Both the position numbers and the translations under genes were made by a program. 64,000 bases of DNA. Source: Bartonella tribocorum CIP 105476. Its GTDB lineage: Bacteria > Pseudomonadota > Alphaproteobacteria > Rhizobiales > Rhizobiaceae. The notes beneath the pieces were generated by a model. That model did not search any database. It saw nothing but the letters and a program-made list of their open reading frames with translations, and was not told where the DNA came from. The stretch's first letter is position 1. Every line of letters begins with the position of its first letter. Below are positions 16,678 to 25,977 of the stretch, piece by piece. Location of the stretch: NCBI RefSeq assembly GCF_000196435.1, contig NC_010161.1, positions 372,001-436,000 on the forward strand. The letters are read 5' to 3'.

Positions 16678-16829
16678 GAGAAGCACAAACTCATGGAGGG
16701 AATAAACTTGCACGTCAACATCAAGGATTTTACAACCACACCAATAACTGTCTGATCAAATATTGCTAAAAACTCAGATCTCTTACCATCCTTAATAAAG
16801 TGAATACGAAGTTTAAATTCTATTGTCAT
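16678..16829 (-). pseudogene. Broken small ORF of unknown function
   Basis: Minus-strand ORF starting MTIEFKLRIHF.KDGKRSEFLAIFDQTVIGVVVK. After an AAAA run near 16736 the likely continuation is in another frame (LDVDVQVYSLHEFVLLF), which suggests a frameshift. It ends where the HigA fragment begins. No family is recognised. Confidence 0.35.
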
Positions 16830-16900
16830 TTTGCTCTCCAAATCAATGGAGAGACCATAACAATCATCTACACTCTCTCATAAGACTGACACTGTCAGTC

Positions 16901-16921
16901 AAAAAAGCCCTTTAAAGGGCT
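16901..16921 (-). terminator. Intrinsic terminator of the tail-fibre operon (minus strand)
   Basis: Palindrome AGCCCTTTAAAGGGCT (16906-16921) followed on the minus strand by a run of six Ts. It lies about 100 bp after the last fibre gene. A second palindrome, GACTGACA-C-TGTCAGTC, lies beside it at 16884-16900. Confidence 0.75.
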
Positions 16922-17018
16922 TTGAAAGATCTTCAAAGGGGGCTTTAAAGAAAGAAAATCATATACGCTCGCTTATACAACAAGCACCATTTGAATTGTG
17001 CTCTCTTTGGTTATGTAA

Positions 17019-17594
17019 TTAATCTTTCCACAATCTTATGAGAACAGCGCCATCAGCTCCAAAACCACGTCCTGCTTTTCCTGAACTATGGGAACCTTGT
17101 CCCATCCCACCAGAGCCACCTCTTGATGTATCGCCTCCAGCATCACCACCGTTACCACTTATACCGCTTCCAGCATAACCATTGCCGCCTTTGGCAAGTC
17201 CTGGATGTTCGTCTGTTGCTAAACCCAAATTTCCACCAACTCCTCCAGCGCCACCAGAGCCTGAGTAACCCGTTCTTGATGATATGTTATAATAAGCAGC
17301 AGTTCCATTACATCCTCCTGTAGCGGTAATAAAATTCTTTCCAACGATTGTTGTTCCTCCAGAATTACCTGTTGCACCGCGCGATGCAACAGAAGTTCCT
17401 CCTTTACCAATGATGATATCCTCATGACCGTTTAAACTTGCTTTATAGCCATACCACACGCTGCAACCGCCACCGCCTCCCAAATATGGAGTATCCGATC
17501 CACCGCCACTACCGCCACCACCCCAGGCTGTAATTTCGACTTTAGTTTTATCCGTGATCCAATCGGGCCATTCAATTTTGCCATCTAGAGCAAT
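17019..17594 (-). CDS. Glycine-rich C-terminal part of the tail fibre (probably split by a frameshift)
   Basis: In this frame the sequence runs DGKIEWPDWITDKTKVEITAW (two blocks), then long Gly/Ser/Ala-rich repeats (GGGGSGGG, GGAGGVGGNLG) and ends FGADGAVLIRLWKD, a common fibre tip ending. No ATG or GTG start precedes the conserved part; only a rare ATT is available near 17594. The upstream fibre ORF ends at 17585 in the neighbouring frame just where this one opens. A -1 shift near TTGCTCTAG would join them. So this is either a disrupted fibre or a programmed shift. Confidence 0.65.
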   Translation of the reverse strand: MALDGKIEWPDWITDKTKVEITAWGGGGSGGGSDTPYLGGGGGCSVWYGYKASLNGHEDIIIGKGGTSVASRGATGNSGGTTIVGKNFITATGGCNGTAAYYNISSRTGYSGSGGAGGVGGNLGLATDEHPGLAKGGNGYAGSGISGNGGDAGGDTSRGGSGGMGQGSHSSGKAGRGFGADGAVLIRLWKD

Positions 17595-18355
17595 TCAGCA
17601 TCGGCAAGAGCCGGCCAATTGGTGATTTTATCGGTCAAATCTTTTTTAAGACTCTTTATCCCTGCCAATATGGCGGCATCAACTTCACTCTTGGTATAAA
17701 CTCTTTCACCGTCAACGGTTAGTGGTCCTTTCAGTATGCTTCCATTTGCGCTTAAACGGGTAACCACTGATTCTGAGATTGAAAAACTTCTTCTAAGCCC
17801 GGTAGAGCCGGCGGATAAACCAACTAATGGAGATGTGCTAAATGGTGAATTCTTGACGATCTCCAAACCACCACTCATGGTGACTTTGCTGGTAAACTTA
17901 TTGTAATTTTTCCATTCATTTGGGCTTGTGAGGCGACCATAGCTGGTCAGATCTTGATTGATCTTGGCTCTAAAATCATCAAGCCCCACGATATCTTCAA
18001 TCTTATGTTGGTGCGCACCTAACAGTGAGACAGCACTACCAAAGGTAAAATTGTTGTTGCTTGATTTATAGAGAACATAATTGTTGGCGGCGTCCTTAGC
18101 CCCCTCGATATCGCTTAAATCAGCAAAAGTGAAGGTTTTATCTGCTGCCATCTTGCCATTAAGGGCACTTTCTAGATCTGTGATTTCGCTTATGGTATGC
18201 GTGTGTTGTAAAGGCGCCTTTTCGTCTACCTTTTCCTCAACTTGCGCTATTGCCTGATCAATCTTGGTCAAGTTTTCACGCAAAATAGGGAATTCAGAAC
18301 TGATAAAACGCCCTTCTTGTGGCAATTCCATGTCGAGTTTTTTGGTTTTAGTCAT
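17585..18355 (-). CDS. Tail fibre protein, N-terminal and shaft part
   Basis: 256 residues. Start KTKKLDMELPQEGRF; shaft with HTHTISEITDLESAL and HQHKIEDIVGLDDF, the HxH-containing trimeric fibre repeats; and a C-terminal region VDGERVYTKSEVDAAI. Host recognition at the tail tip. The stop codon precedes an in-phase -1 continuation into the glycine-rich tip. Confidence 0.8.
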   Translation of the reverse strand: MTKTKKLDMELPQEGRFISSEFPILRENLTKIDQAIAQVEEKVDEKAPLQHTHTISEITDLESALNGKMAADKTFTFADLSDIEGAKDAANNYVLYKSSNNNFTFGSAVSLLGAHQHKIEDIVGLDDFRAKINQDLTSYGRLTSPNEWKNYNKFTSKVTMSGGLEIVKNSPFSTSPLVGLSAGSTGLRRSFSISESVVTRLSANGSILKGPLTVDGERVYTKSEVDAAILAGIKSLKKDLTDKITNWPALADAELL

Positions 18356-18369
18356 CTCTTATTCTCCCC

Positions 18370-21300
18370 TCATAATATACCGGCGCCAAAATCACACACC
18401 ATGGAACGCGCCGCCGGTCCACCGGTAAGCGTGAGTTTAAGGCGTGCTTGTTTGGCTGTTTTGTCGCTGCTTACAAATTTGCGCTCTGTCCAAAGCGGTT
18501 CAGCGAGTTGCTCTGTTTCATCGAGTTTCAAAGGGACAAACGCCCCATCATCCAGCTGCATCTCGAGTGTAAAGGTTGCACCACCTGGCAAGAAGGTTTT
18601 GATATAGCTGGTCAACCTTGCCTTTTCCCCAAAGGAAAAAGCCCGCGTGATATAAGTTGCTGTTTTATGAATCTTTCCTGCAATCAACTGAACCGGGGCA
18701 AATAAGACCGGAGAGAGTTTCTCTGTGCCTTTAAGAATGGCGCGAAGCTTGACCTTTTCACTGATATATTCGCTAAGGCTTAGCAATTGAAAGGGTAGCA
18801 GTTGGTAAACCGTGCCGTTGTTGCGTTCAATTTCAAAGATGACAGAGCAATCGCTTGAAGGCAATTCTACCGCTGCACGCACTTGCAAATCAGAACAATC
18901 CACAAGATCAAAGGTGCCTAAATCAACCATCTTTTCTGTTTGCCTGTAGCGTGCAGCCAACACCCGAAAGGCTAATGCTTCATCTTGATGGGCGCTCCAG
19001 CTTTGTGCATTGACAGAAGAAAAGCGCGGACCCGTCACATAGGGGTGGCTTGAGACATATCTTTGGCTGTCTTTATCAAAATCCCCAAGTTTAGCCAGTG
19101 ATACGGAATGATCCGCATCATCGGTTTTAATGACAAAGGCGGTCAGACGGTCATCGGGGACGGTTAAGGGTACATCATAGTGTGCGCCAGCCCAGCCGGT
19201 TTTGGCACCCTTCATTGAATAGGAGGTTTGGGCTTGAATATCAGCGGTTGGATAACCGTTTTCGGTGGTGACCAAATCAATCACCAGATCATGGTTTTGA
19301 TTGCCTATTTTACAAAGATGGAAATCAATCCCCGTGATTTGCCGTGTTTCATCAGGGGTAAAGACTTGGGCTTGCGGGTCTACTTGTGTCCATATTTTCA
19401 CCGTGGTGGTACGTCGCATCACCTTTACATCAATCACCCCTTGACCGGTAAAAAGCCCTGTTGCAACGGTGCCCCCTCTGCCTCGTGCAATCACATTCTT
19501 TGTACCAGCCGTAATATTCGCAGGAATGCTAAAGATGCCTTCAAGGGTGCCTTTGCTATCGGCAACAAGGCGGCTGTTGGGTAAGACATCCACACCATCA
19601 AAGGTAAGGCTTTCCAAGATTTCACCACGACCAAAGCCTTCAATCTTAAAATTCAGCTTAATTTGTCTTAAAAAATCGATTTGCTCTCGAGTCTCATTGA
19701 TGAGGTCATCACGTACTTCCGTGTTACGGATCGTTCTCCCGCGATTCCATCCCATATTGAGTTGATTGGTGACACTTGAAAGCCAATCGGTGCGCTGTTC
19801 ATGCCAAAAATCTGTTGCGGGGGTAAGGGTGACTATTCCAGGGAGAGGTGCAAAATTTTGATAGGGGTTGATCTTTTCGCAAGCCGTTGTCAATTCTTGC
19901 GCAATGATCACTTCATTGGTCCAGTCAAGCGTGACAGGGGCGTTCAGGGGGGCAGTATAAAAGGTTGGATCAATGGCAAGCTGTAAAATGCCATGACCAA
20001 TAGCCCCTGTTTGGGGAAAACCTTCATCGCGATAACTGTCATCGAGAAAAGGGTCTGCAAACATGCCTTTTTTGGCAACGGGCTCTTTAGAGTCAACATT
20101 ACTTTTAATGCGCTCTAATTGCATCAGGCGATCAAGAGAGAGCACCCGTTGAAAATAACGCCACATCTCATCATAAGGGGCAACACGTGTGCCATCATTA
20201 GCCACTTGGGGGGTGCTAAGCCAATTGTTGGTAATGGTAGCAAGGGAGAGCACATCATCCGGGACACTGGGAGCCATGGGTTGGTCTGCCGAGACGCCTT
20301 TGATATAGACAACATTGCCTCCTGTGTTGAGACCAATACGGTCAATGCGGGGGAGTTTATAAGTGTAGCTTACAATGATATCACCTCCCTCAGCCCCTCC
20401 TGAGACGGTGATTTCCTGCGCTGTTACTTTATCCGCTTTTATGCTCGCGCGGTATCGATAGGTCACTTTATAACTACTGCCGGGGAGTGGTTCATCTCCC
20501 ATAGGCGCCCAATCAATGGTGTCTCCGGTTTTTTTGAAATCCTTGCCTTCTTTAAATTCCTTGGTTCCTTGAACAATTTTGATAAAAGCGGTGATACTTT
20601 TGTCCGCCACCCCATCACGCCCGGAGGCAACCGCACCACGGGTTATCGTCACGGTTTTTTCTTTCGTCAACAAAAGGGAATGAACAGCAGCAATGGGAGC
20701 GTAATAGGTTTTAAAGGTAAAGCTTGTCTTGCCCTTTGGAGGTGCAAAAATATGGGTTTCACTAGGAACGGCACTTGTCGAAAAGTCCTCGAGTTCTTCA
20801 TAGCGCAAAGCAGCCAAGCGCTTGCGTTTGAAACCATTGATATTGGCTTCTCCCTCTTGAATACTGAACACTTGCTTTTGTCCCTCTTGCCCCAAAGCTG
20901 TGACACGGCATCCCCCCACGATATAGTGTCCATGAGCGCGATCATACGTCGCAATGGCTTGCATAGCGGGTTCAAGCAGTGAGGGGGATTTTTGATCAAT
21001 CAAAACGCCATCTTGCAAAATATAAACCGGAAAAAATGTCCCTTTCTGGTCATCATCTTTGAGAGCCCAGACAAGTTTTGCGACCTCGCGTGCCGCACCT
21101 CCTTCTCCTTCTGCCAAGGACCCTGTAACTTGTCCTAAGAGTTCTGGATCATCCTCATAGGTCACCCATTTCTTTTGCAACTTTACACCGATTTCCACGC
21201 GCCCCATCATGGAAATATTCGTGAGAACAGCATTTGAGACGGGAAAGATATCGCCTGCGATATAAATCTTGCCCTCCGTTAAGGTAACGGTTTTTGTGTC

Positions 21301-21513
21301 TTTATTGACAAAGGCATCTGCTCGTTCAACGCGGTCTCCTTCTTGTGCCACAAGGCGCCCCAAACGGTCATGACGCCCCCTGATGATGGTTTGCATTTCA
21401 TTGAGTTCACCACCTTGAAGAAAAGAGCGCCTGCCATAAAACACAACGCTTTGTTGTTCATCTTTGCCTACCGATCTATCAATTGCAAAGGGTAGTCCGC
21501 TTTCATGTTTCAT
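18370..21513 (-). CDS. Large phage tail protein, DUF4815-like
   Basis: 1047 residues, third in the order J-I-this-fibre. N-terminus FAIDRSVGKDEQQSVVFYGR, QGGELNEMQTIIRGRHDRLGR (in two blocks); several beta-rich repeats follow, with no signal peptide or membrane segment. Proteins with this start occur between gpI and the fibre in contractile prophages of Rhizobiales, and probably form a large baseplate-associated appendage. The DUF number is from memory. Confidence 0.75.
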   Translation of the reverse strand: MKHESGLPFAIDRSVGKDEQQSVVFYGRRSFLQGGELNEMQTIIRGRHDRLGRLVAQEGDRVERADAFVNKDTKTVTLTEGKIYIAGDIFPVSNAVLTNISMMGRVEIGVKLQKKWVTYEDDPELLGQVTGSLAEGEGGAAREVAKLVWALKDDDQKGTFFPVYILQDGVLIDQKSPSLLEPAMQAIATYDRAHGHYIVGGCRVTALGQEGQKQVFSIQEGEANINGFKRKRLAALRYEELEDFSTSAVPSETHIFAPPKGKTSFTFKTYYAPIAAVHSLLLTKEKTVTITRGAVASGRDGVADKSITAFIKIVQGTKEFKEGKDFKKTGDTIDWAPMGDEPLPGSSYKVTYRYRASIKADKVTAQEITVSGGAEGGDIIVSYTYKLPRIDRIGLNTGGNVVYIKGVSADQPMAPSVPDDVLSLATITNNWLSTPQVANDGTRVAPYDEMWRYFQRVLSLDRLMQLERIKSNVDSKEPVAKKGMFADPFLDDSYRDEGFPQTGAIGHGILQLAIDPTFYTAPLNAPVTLDWTNEVIIAQELTTACEKINPYQNFAPLPGIVTLTPATDFWHEQRTDWLSSVTNQLNMGWNRGRTIRNTEVRDDLINETREQIDFLRQIKLNFKIEGFGRGEILESLTFDGVDVLPNSRLVADSKGTLEGIFSIPANITAGTKNVIARGRGGTVATGLFTGQGVIDVKVMRRTTTVKIWTQVDPQAQVFTPDETRQITGIDFHLCKIGNQNHDLVIDLVTTENGYPTADIQAQTSYSMKGAKTGWAGAHYDVPLTVPDDRLTAFVIKTDDADHSVSLAKLGDFDKDSQRYVSSHPYVTGPRFSSVNAQSWSAHQDEALAFRVLAARYRQTEKMVDLGTFDLVDCSDLQVRAAVELPSSDCSVIFEIERNNGTVYQLLPFQLLSLSEYISEKVKLRAILKGTEKLSPVLFAPVQLIAGKIHKTATYITRAFSFGEKARLTSYIKTFLPGGATFTLEMQLDDGAFVPLKLDETEQLAEPLWTERKFVSSDKTAKQARLKLTLTGGPAARSMVCDFGAGIL

Positions 21514-21514
21514 G

Positions 21515-22621
21515 TTAAAACCTCAATAAAATCTTGAATTGTTCGCGAACATCAGCACGCAAAGGAATGTTGATGGGTGTTTTGAGAATTTCTATACCGC
21601 CACGTAGTTCATCAGCCTCTAACCAAAGTTTACCAGGGGGTGTTTGTTCTGCGAGACAACCATGAACGAGGAGGGAAACAGAGGCGGCTTGTTTGTCCTC
21701 AACATCCTCAAAATCTGTGCGCGCTGCAAGAAACAGCATGGTGCCAGTTGGGGAAGGATTAAATCTGTTGCCGCAATGGCTGTAAACACCCTCGACCGCT
21801 TGTTCGACAGGCTGTACAGCATAGCATCTGCGATAGCCAATCAGAGTGTTATCGAGATCTCTTAAAGCCAAATAAAGGGGACGGTTTTGGAACCACTTTG
21901 CCATGAGTATATCGCGTTCGTGTTTTTTGACCGAACACCAGGGGAAATTTGCCAACTCCCAAGGGTAATCGATTTGGTTCCAGCTTAATTCCTCGTCAAA
22001 GTCATCAATCCAGTTGCCAATAAGCTTGCCTTCTTGTTTTGTGAGCGTGTGATTAATTTCTGTTGTGCGTCCAAAGGAAAACAGTGTATCTCCAGCTGTT
22101 AAGCGCACGCCACTCTCAAAATCCAGCATGCTGTCATCAAGGTGTGACATATCGCACTCTATGGTTTCCACATCATAACCATAGGTGCTACGGCGAAAAT
22201 CAGAGCGCAAACTTTTGGAAAGGTCGACAATGGCTTCAATGGCTTCAAGGCTGCTTTGTTCAGGCAATTGATCAAAATAAAGTTGAAAGGAATTCCACCA
22301 TGCACGCCCTGACCATGCGGGTGTAAAGTGTGCAGAAAGCTCTAACCATTGAAGTCCCAACTCAATGGCTGCAACAGAGCCACGCAAGCGCTGCCATGCA
22401 AGCCCTTGATCAATCAAATCATAGAGGTTTGGAACATAAGGTGTGAGTTCACCAAGTCCATATTCTTCAATCAACCATGGCAAAAAGCGGGGAGGGCGTG
22501 TGATCAGTTTTGCACGTGAAATCCCCAAAACAGACCCATCAACATCTTGATGAAAGTCGCAAGCATCGGCAAGGCGTTTCTCAAATTCTGTTGCATGTGA
22601 GGGGAGAAGCGAGCCAACCAT
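21515..22621 (-). CDS. Tail protein I (P2 gpI), long form
   Basis: Baseplate wedge protein. N-terminus SLLPSHATEFEKRLADACDF (two blocks), then RFLPWLIEEYGLGELTPYV. Its 368 residues are roughly twice the size of P2 gpI; the extra C-terminal half (from about 190) includes a beta-rich part. Its start overlaps the stop of gene J by 1 nt; the next gene follows by 1 nt. Confidence 0.85.
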   Translation of the reverse strand: MVGSLLPSHATEFEKRLADACDFHQDVDGSVLGISRAKLITRPPRFLPWLIEEYGLGELTPYVPNLYDLIDQGLAWQRLRGSVAAIELGLQWLELSAHFTPAWSGRAWWNSFQLYFDQLPEQSSLEAIEAIVDLSKSLRSDFRRSTYGYDVETIECDMSHLDDSMLDFESGVRLTAGDTLFSFGRTTEINHTLTKQEGKLIGNWIDDFDEELSWNQIDYPWELANFPWCSVKKHERDILMAKWFQNRPLYLALRDLDNTLIGYRRCYAVQPVEQAVEGVYSHCGNRFNPSPTGTMLFLAARTDFEDVEDKQAASVSLLVHGCLAEQTPPGKLWLEADELRGGIEILKTPINIPLRADVREQFKILLRF

Positions 22622-23448
22622 TAGCGCGCCCGCCCTTTAAAGTTTAAGGTGATTTTGCCAATCGATAAGATTTCTTCATCACAAACCGCACTGTCCTTTG
22701 TGGGTGTAATGGCAATCACTTTCTGGACACCAGTTATCATTAGTTTTGAAACCCACCACGAGAGGCTTAATTCGCGACCAATGGCTTGTTCTTGTTTCCA
22801 AGCCGTGCGTAAATTTGCCTCCATTGTCGTGAGAATTTTCAAGGATGTTTCCGGGAGCAGCCAAACATCTGCTTCTAAGTCCAGCACTTTTTTAACAGCA
22901 GCATGCACAATAATGGTATCATTGGTCATGATGATATTTTTTCTGTGAAGAGCTTGTGAAACTGTTTGTATGAGATCTTCAGAGGCTGTTCCTTCTTCAT
23001 TATTGCCAAAAACAGCAACATAGATGGTTGGATTTTTGCCTTTACGATAAATAATCGCATCTTTCACTCGACTATCGGCTGTTAAGGCGATAAGTTTGTA
23101 ATAGGGTTCTGTTCCACTTCCGTTTCCCCCACGGGCATGAAGCTGTATGCGTTCACGATACCTCTCATCACTCTCACCCTCTAAGCGGGCAATACCATGC
23201 CAGTTTCCCAAAGCATCAAGGGATTCACCGGTTGCAAAATCAAGAATGTTGTTGCGTGCCGCTTCGTTAATACGCTGTCTTAAAAGCAACTCTCGATAGC
23301 TAAAAGCCTCAATAACTTTTACGGCTGGATCACTTTCCAAAAATGTATATTCGGGTAAAAGCTCTTTTAAATGGGTAAGAACAGCAGCGCGGATTTCCTC
23401 AAAAGAAAGTTCTGTAATAATTTCCGGTTTTGCAAGCGCTCTACTCAT
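22621..23448 (-). CDS. Baseplate assembly protein J (P2 gpJ)
   Basis: 275-residue baseplate wedge protein. ITELSFEEIRAAVLTHLKEL, YRELLLRQRINEAARNNILDFATG (two blocks) and the LDALGNWHGIARLEGESDERYR signature of the J family. The C-terminal domain ends SIGKITLNFKGRAR. The gene overlaps W by 4 nt. Confidence 0.92.
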   Translation of the reverse strand: MSRALAKPEIITELSFEEIRAAVLTHLKELLPEYTFLESDPAVKVIEAFSYRELLLRQRINEAARNNILDFATGESLDALGNWHGIARLEGESDERYRERIQLHARGGNGSGTEPYYKLIALTADSRVKDAIIYRKGKNPTIYVAVFGNNEEGTASEDLIQTVSQALHRKNIIMTNDTIIVHAAVKKVLDLEADVWLLPETSLKILTTMEANLRTAWKQEQAIGRELSLSWWVSKLMITGVQKVIAITPTKDSAVCDEEILSIGKITLNFKGRAR

Positions 23449-23786
23449 TGTATCAATAATCCTTCCATGGTAATGGGCTTTCCTGATGGCAAATACATGC
23501 CCTCAAAGGACAGAGAAACTTGTCCGGTTCCAAGTATTTTAAAATCAATCTTTTTCAGCTTAAAACGTGGTTCCCACTTGTCTAAAGCCTCAGCAACGGC
23601 GGCATAAAGAGCAACAGCAAAGGCGTTATTCACCGGCGCATCAATGAGTTCTCCAATACGTGAACCATAATCACGTCGCATCACCCGTGTGCCAATGCGT
23701 GTTGACAAGATATCAATAATCGACTGTCGCAAATGTTCTATGCCAACCAATGGCTTTCCTGTTGTACGGTCCATTCCACTGTTCAA
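23445..23786 (-). CDS. Baseplate assembly protein W (gp25-like)
   Basis: 113 residues. GMDRTTGKPLVGIEHLRQSI, DILSTRIGTRVMRRDYGSRI and LIDAPVN match the gp25/gpW baseplate wedge family. Overlaps V and J by 4 nt each. Confidence 0.92.
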   Translation of the reverse strand: MNSGMDRTTGKPLVGIEHLRQSIIDILSTRIGTRVMRRDYGSRIGELIDAPVNNAFAVALYAAVAEALDKWEPRFKLKKIDFKILGTGQVSLSFEGMYLPSGKPITMEGLLIQ

Positions 23787-24448
23787 TTCGGACCTCCTGT
23801 CATGGAACCACCAGGGTAAACACCTCCATGAACATGGGTTGCTCCGACATTGGTGCTGTTATGCTTTAATTCCCTTGAATTGATGCAAACCTCATTGCTT
23901 GAATGAAGAGAAATTCCATCTTGTGAATGGAGTGAAATGTTTCCCTTTGCTTTTAAACTCAGATCACTTTCTGAAGTGATTTTGATGCCTTCTGGTGCAC
24001 TAAGCTCTAGCTTACCAGCATCTCCTTTGAGTGATACGCCATCAGAGATGGTTAGGATAAACTTTCCTCCCGATTTTATATTAAGGGCATAGGTGTTTTG
24101 TTCATCATTATATTCAAGGCTGGTGCCATCGGGATAAAGTGTTTTATGAATATTGCCTTTATCGGCTACTTGGTTCGCATCGGTATGAATAGAGCCTACA
24201 ATGACCCCTTGTGATAAATCGCCTGATGATGAGACAACAATGACTTGTTCTCCAACATCGCGCCCTTCATAAGAGCGTGTTTTACCAGCACGCGCTTGGG
24301 TATCTGGAATCCAATCACTGATAAGACTGCCGCTTTTTACCCGGTAGCGTGCGTTTTTATGGTCAACATGGCTAATTTTCCCTACCACAACCATATTGGC
24401 TACGCGTCTTTTTAAATCGGTGATCTCTTTATCGCGTCGCTCTAACAT
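23783..24448 (-). CDS. Baseplate spike protein V (P2 gpV)
   Basis: 221 residues from ATG 24448, which follows AAGGTG and keeps the overlap with the upstream gene at 20 nt (a longer start at 24526 would overlap by 98). OB-like region (MVVVGKISHVDHKNARYRV), VIVVSSSGDLSQGVIVGSIH, a beta-helix (SLKAKGNISLHSQDGISLHS) and the tip motif THVHGGVYPGGS, whose HxH pair binds an iron ion in P2 V. Punctures the outer membrane. Confidence 0.9.
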   Translation of the reverse strand: MLERRDKEITDLKRRVANMVVVGKISHVDHKNARYRVKSGSLISDWIPDTQARAGKTRSYEGRDVGEQVIVVSSSGDLSQGVIVGSIHTDANQVADKGNIHKTLYPDGTSLEYNDEQNTYALNIKSGGKFILTISDGVSLKGDAGKLELSAPEGIKITSESDLSLKAKGNISLHSQDGISLHSSNEVCINSRELKHNSTNVGATHVHGGVYPGGSMTGGPN

Positions 24449-24971
24449 GGTCACCTTCAATTTTATGGTATTTGTCTTTGTTTCCCATACCTGTTTCGGG
24501 TTTAAAACCGACAAGGGGTTCAACAACTCCTACGGTTGCATTTCCTTCATCAGGGCAGGGGATATTGGTGACATAAGTCACGTCAAAGGTTAAAATTGCA
24601 CCGTGGAGCGCTAGGGCGCCATTATCACCAAAGGCAAAAGCAATATTTTGCAGGCGGCATGTCTCAACAGTGTTGTTAAGATTGGGGTTGGCATGGAAAA
24701 CCTCCTCCACTTCCCATGCTAATTGGTCAACAAAGCGTGCACCCTCTTCACATGTTGCATAGCATTCAACATCCACCGTTAAAACACGCCGCCTTAAGCC
24801 AAAATCATGTCCATCTTCAATGGTTTCACTTTGCGTTGAGATATTAATAGCTGGCATTGTTTCAATAAATAAATTGAAATCACGCATATTGAAAACATTG
24901 TCACCAGCCACTGTTTTTGCTGCCTTTATCAAAGCAACAAATGTTTCTCTTATCCTCTCGCGGGGATGCAT
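24429..24971 (-). CDS. Tail completion or minor tail protein
   Basis: 180 residues: HPRERIRETFVALIKAAKT, FIETMPAINISTQSETIED, RRVLTVDVECYATCEEGARF (family resembles gpU-like tail terminators of siphophage heads). It is first in the minus operon V-W-J-I, cut off from the head genes by higBA, cassette C and a membrane gene. Assignment from position and similarity to prophage minor tail proteins; moderate certainty. Confidence 0.65.
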   Translation of the reverse strand: MHPRERIRETFVALIKAAKTVAGDNVFNMRDFNLFIETMPAINISTQSETIEDGHDFGLRRRVLTVDVECYATCEEGARFVDQLAWEVEEVFHANPNLNNTVETCRLQNIAFAFGDNGALALHGAILTFDVTYVTNIPCPDEGNATVGVVEPLVGFKPETGMGNKDKYHKIEGDHVRATR

Positions 24972-25014
24972 GGCGGGCTCCTGTCATTCAATATTTATCC
25001 TTTTCTTTAAACTG

Positions 25015-25031
25015 GTATCATGTTATGATAC
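25015..25031 (+). promoter_or_regulatory. Palindromic operator before higBA
   Basis: GTATCAT-GTT-ATGATAC, a perfect 7+3+7 palindrome containing a TATGAT -10-like hexamer (25024-25029), 27 nt before the higB start. Likely HigA binding site. Confidence 0.6.
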
Positions 25032-25057
25032 ATAAAAGAACGCATAGAGGTGATTTG

Positions 25058-25339
25058 GTGATTGAATCTTTTGCGGATAAGCGGTGTAAAGATCTTTTAG
25101 AAGGCAAGACACCCAAAGGTTTTCCTGCGACATTGGTACGCATAGCACAAAGAAAATTGTTTATGCTCGATAAAGCAGTTGATCTTAAAGATTTGCGCAG
25201 TCCTCCAGGAAATCATTTAGAAGCATTGAAAGGAGAGCGTAAAGGTCAATATTCTATTCGTATTAATAACCAGTTTCGTCTTTGTTTTGAATGGCGTACT
25301 AATGGTGCCTATGAAGTTGAAATTGTAGATTATCATTGA
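25058..25339 (+). CDS. higB: HigB-family mRNA interferase toxin
   Basis: 93 residues. Start GTG (25058), preceded by GAGGTGAT, chosen because HigB proteins begin (M)IxSFADK. Landmarks: RIAQRKLFMLDKAVDLKDLRSPPGN (two blocks), LEALKGERKGQYSIRINNQFRLCF, and C-terminal VEIVDYH. The RelE-fold catalytic region is complete. The toxin precedes the antitoxin by 16 nt. Confidence 0.9.
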   Translation: MIESFADKRCKDLLEGKTPKGFPATLVRIAQRKLFMLDKAVDLKDLRSPPGNHLEALKGERKGQYSIRINNQFRLCFEWRTNGAYEVEIVDYH

Positions 25340-25355
25340 TCTATAGGAGGTCGAG

Positions 25356-25652
25356 ATGAAAAATTATATTGCAATACATCCTGGAGAAATTTTACGGGAG
25401 GAATATTTAAAAGAATATGCTCTTTCTGCTTATGCTCTTGCAAAAGCATTGAATGTTCCACGCACGAGGATAGAACGTATTATTGCGGAAAATAGCCCAA
25501 TAACTCCTGATACCGCTCTCAGACTGGCTTCTTTTTTTGATACGACAGCTGAGTTCTGGCTTAATATGCAAGCTGCTTATGATGTTCATATTTTACAAGC
25601 CGAAAAAGCAGATGAATTTGCCAAAATTAATAAATTTGAATGTAGAACTTAA
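25356..25652 (+). CDS. higA: HigA-family antitoxin
   Basis: 98 residues with XRE helix-turn-helix: AIHPGEILREEYLKEYALSA, ALAKALNVPRTRIERIIAEN, LRLASFFDTTAEFWLNMQA. Neutralises HigB and represses the operon. SD AGGAGG precedes the ATG. The hairpin of cassette C starts 4 bp after its end. Confidence 0.9.
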   Translation: MKNYIAIHPGEILREEYLKEYALSAYALAKALNVPRTRIERIIAENSPITPDTALRLASFFDTTAEFWLNMQAAYDVHILQAEKADEFAKINKFECRT

Positions 25653-25655
25653 CCA

Positions 25656-25681
25656 CCTCCCCATTTTGAGAACGGGGAGGG
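25656..25681 (-). other. CTCCCC/GGGGAG hairpin ending cassette C
   Basis: CCTCCCC (25656) pairs with GGGGAGG (25674). It closes cassette C on the minus strand directly against the end of higA. Confidence 0.6.
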
Positions 25682-25698
25682 AAGTTGTGTTTTTGAAC

Positions 25699-25977
25699 TT
25701 AAGCAACCTTTTTAATAGGGCTCTCGAAATTTGGTTCATAAGTGCGCAACAAAGAATGCATGCTATGCGGTAGTTCTGAATCTCCGAAATCTGTTAGAAC
25801 TGTTAAGATTTTAAGCATACTTGGCATCTCATCTTGTAGTTTTAAAATCAAAGCTTTTTCTATGACACTCATAGTATCAACCAGAGCTGTACAATCTTTA
25901 TCATTCATATTTCCATGTCTAGAAAATTGAGATAATGCCAACCACAAATCGCATAAGAAGTTGGTATCTATCTTCAT
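25699..25977 (-). CDS. Small partner protein of the antirepressor, cassette C
   Basis: 92 residues, homologous to 15756-16034 and 36348-36626: MKIDTNFLCDLWLALSQFS, DTMSVIEKALILKLQDE, ends SPIKKVA. ATG 25977 overlaps the antirepressor stop. The gene is intact although its antirepressor is broken, so it may no longer be translated efficiently. Confidence 0.65.
   Translation of the reverse strand: MKIDTNFLCDLWLALSQFSRHGNMNDKDCTALVDTMSVIEKALILKLQDEMPSMLKILTVLTDFGDSELPHSMHSLLRTYEPNFESPIKKVA

Noticed and set aside
16884..16900. GACTGACA-C-TGTCAGTC as an operator
   Set aside because: It sits between a terminator and non-coding DNA with no promoter beside it, so a regulatory role has no support.
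18242..20982. Plus-strand open frames of 85-137 codons opposite the large tail gene
   Set aside because: The minus-strand gene is continuous over 1047 codons with phage-like protein sequence; these are its shadows.
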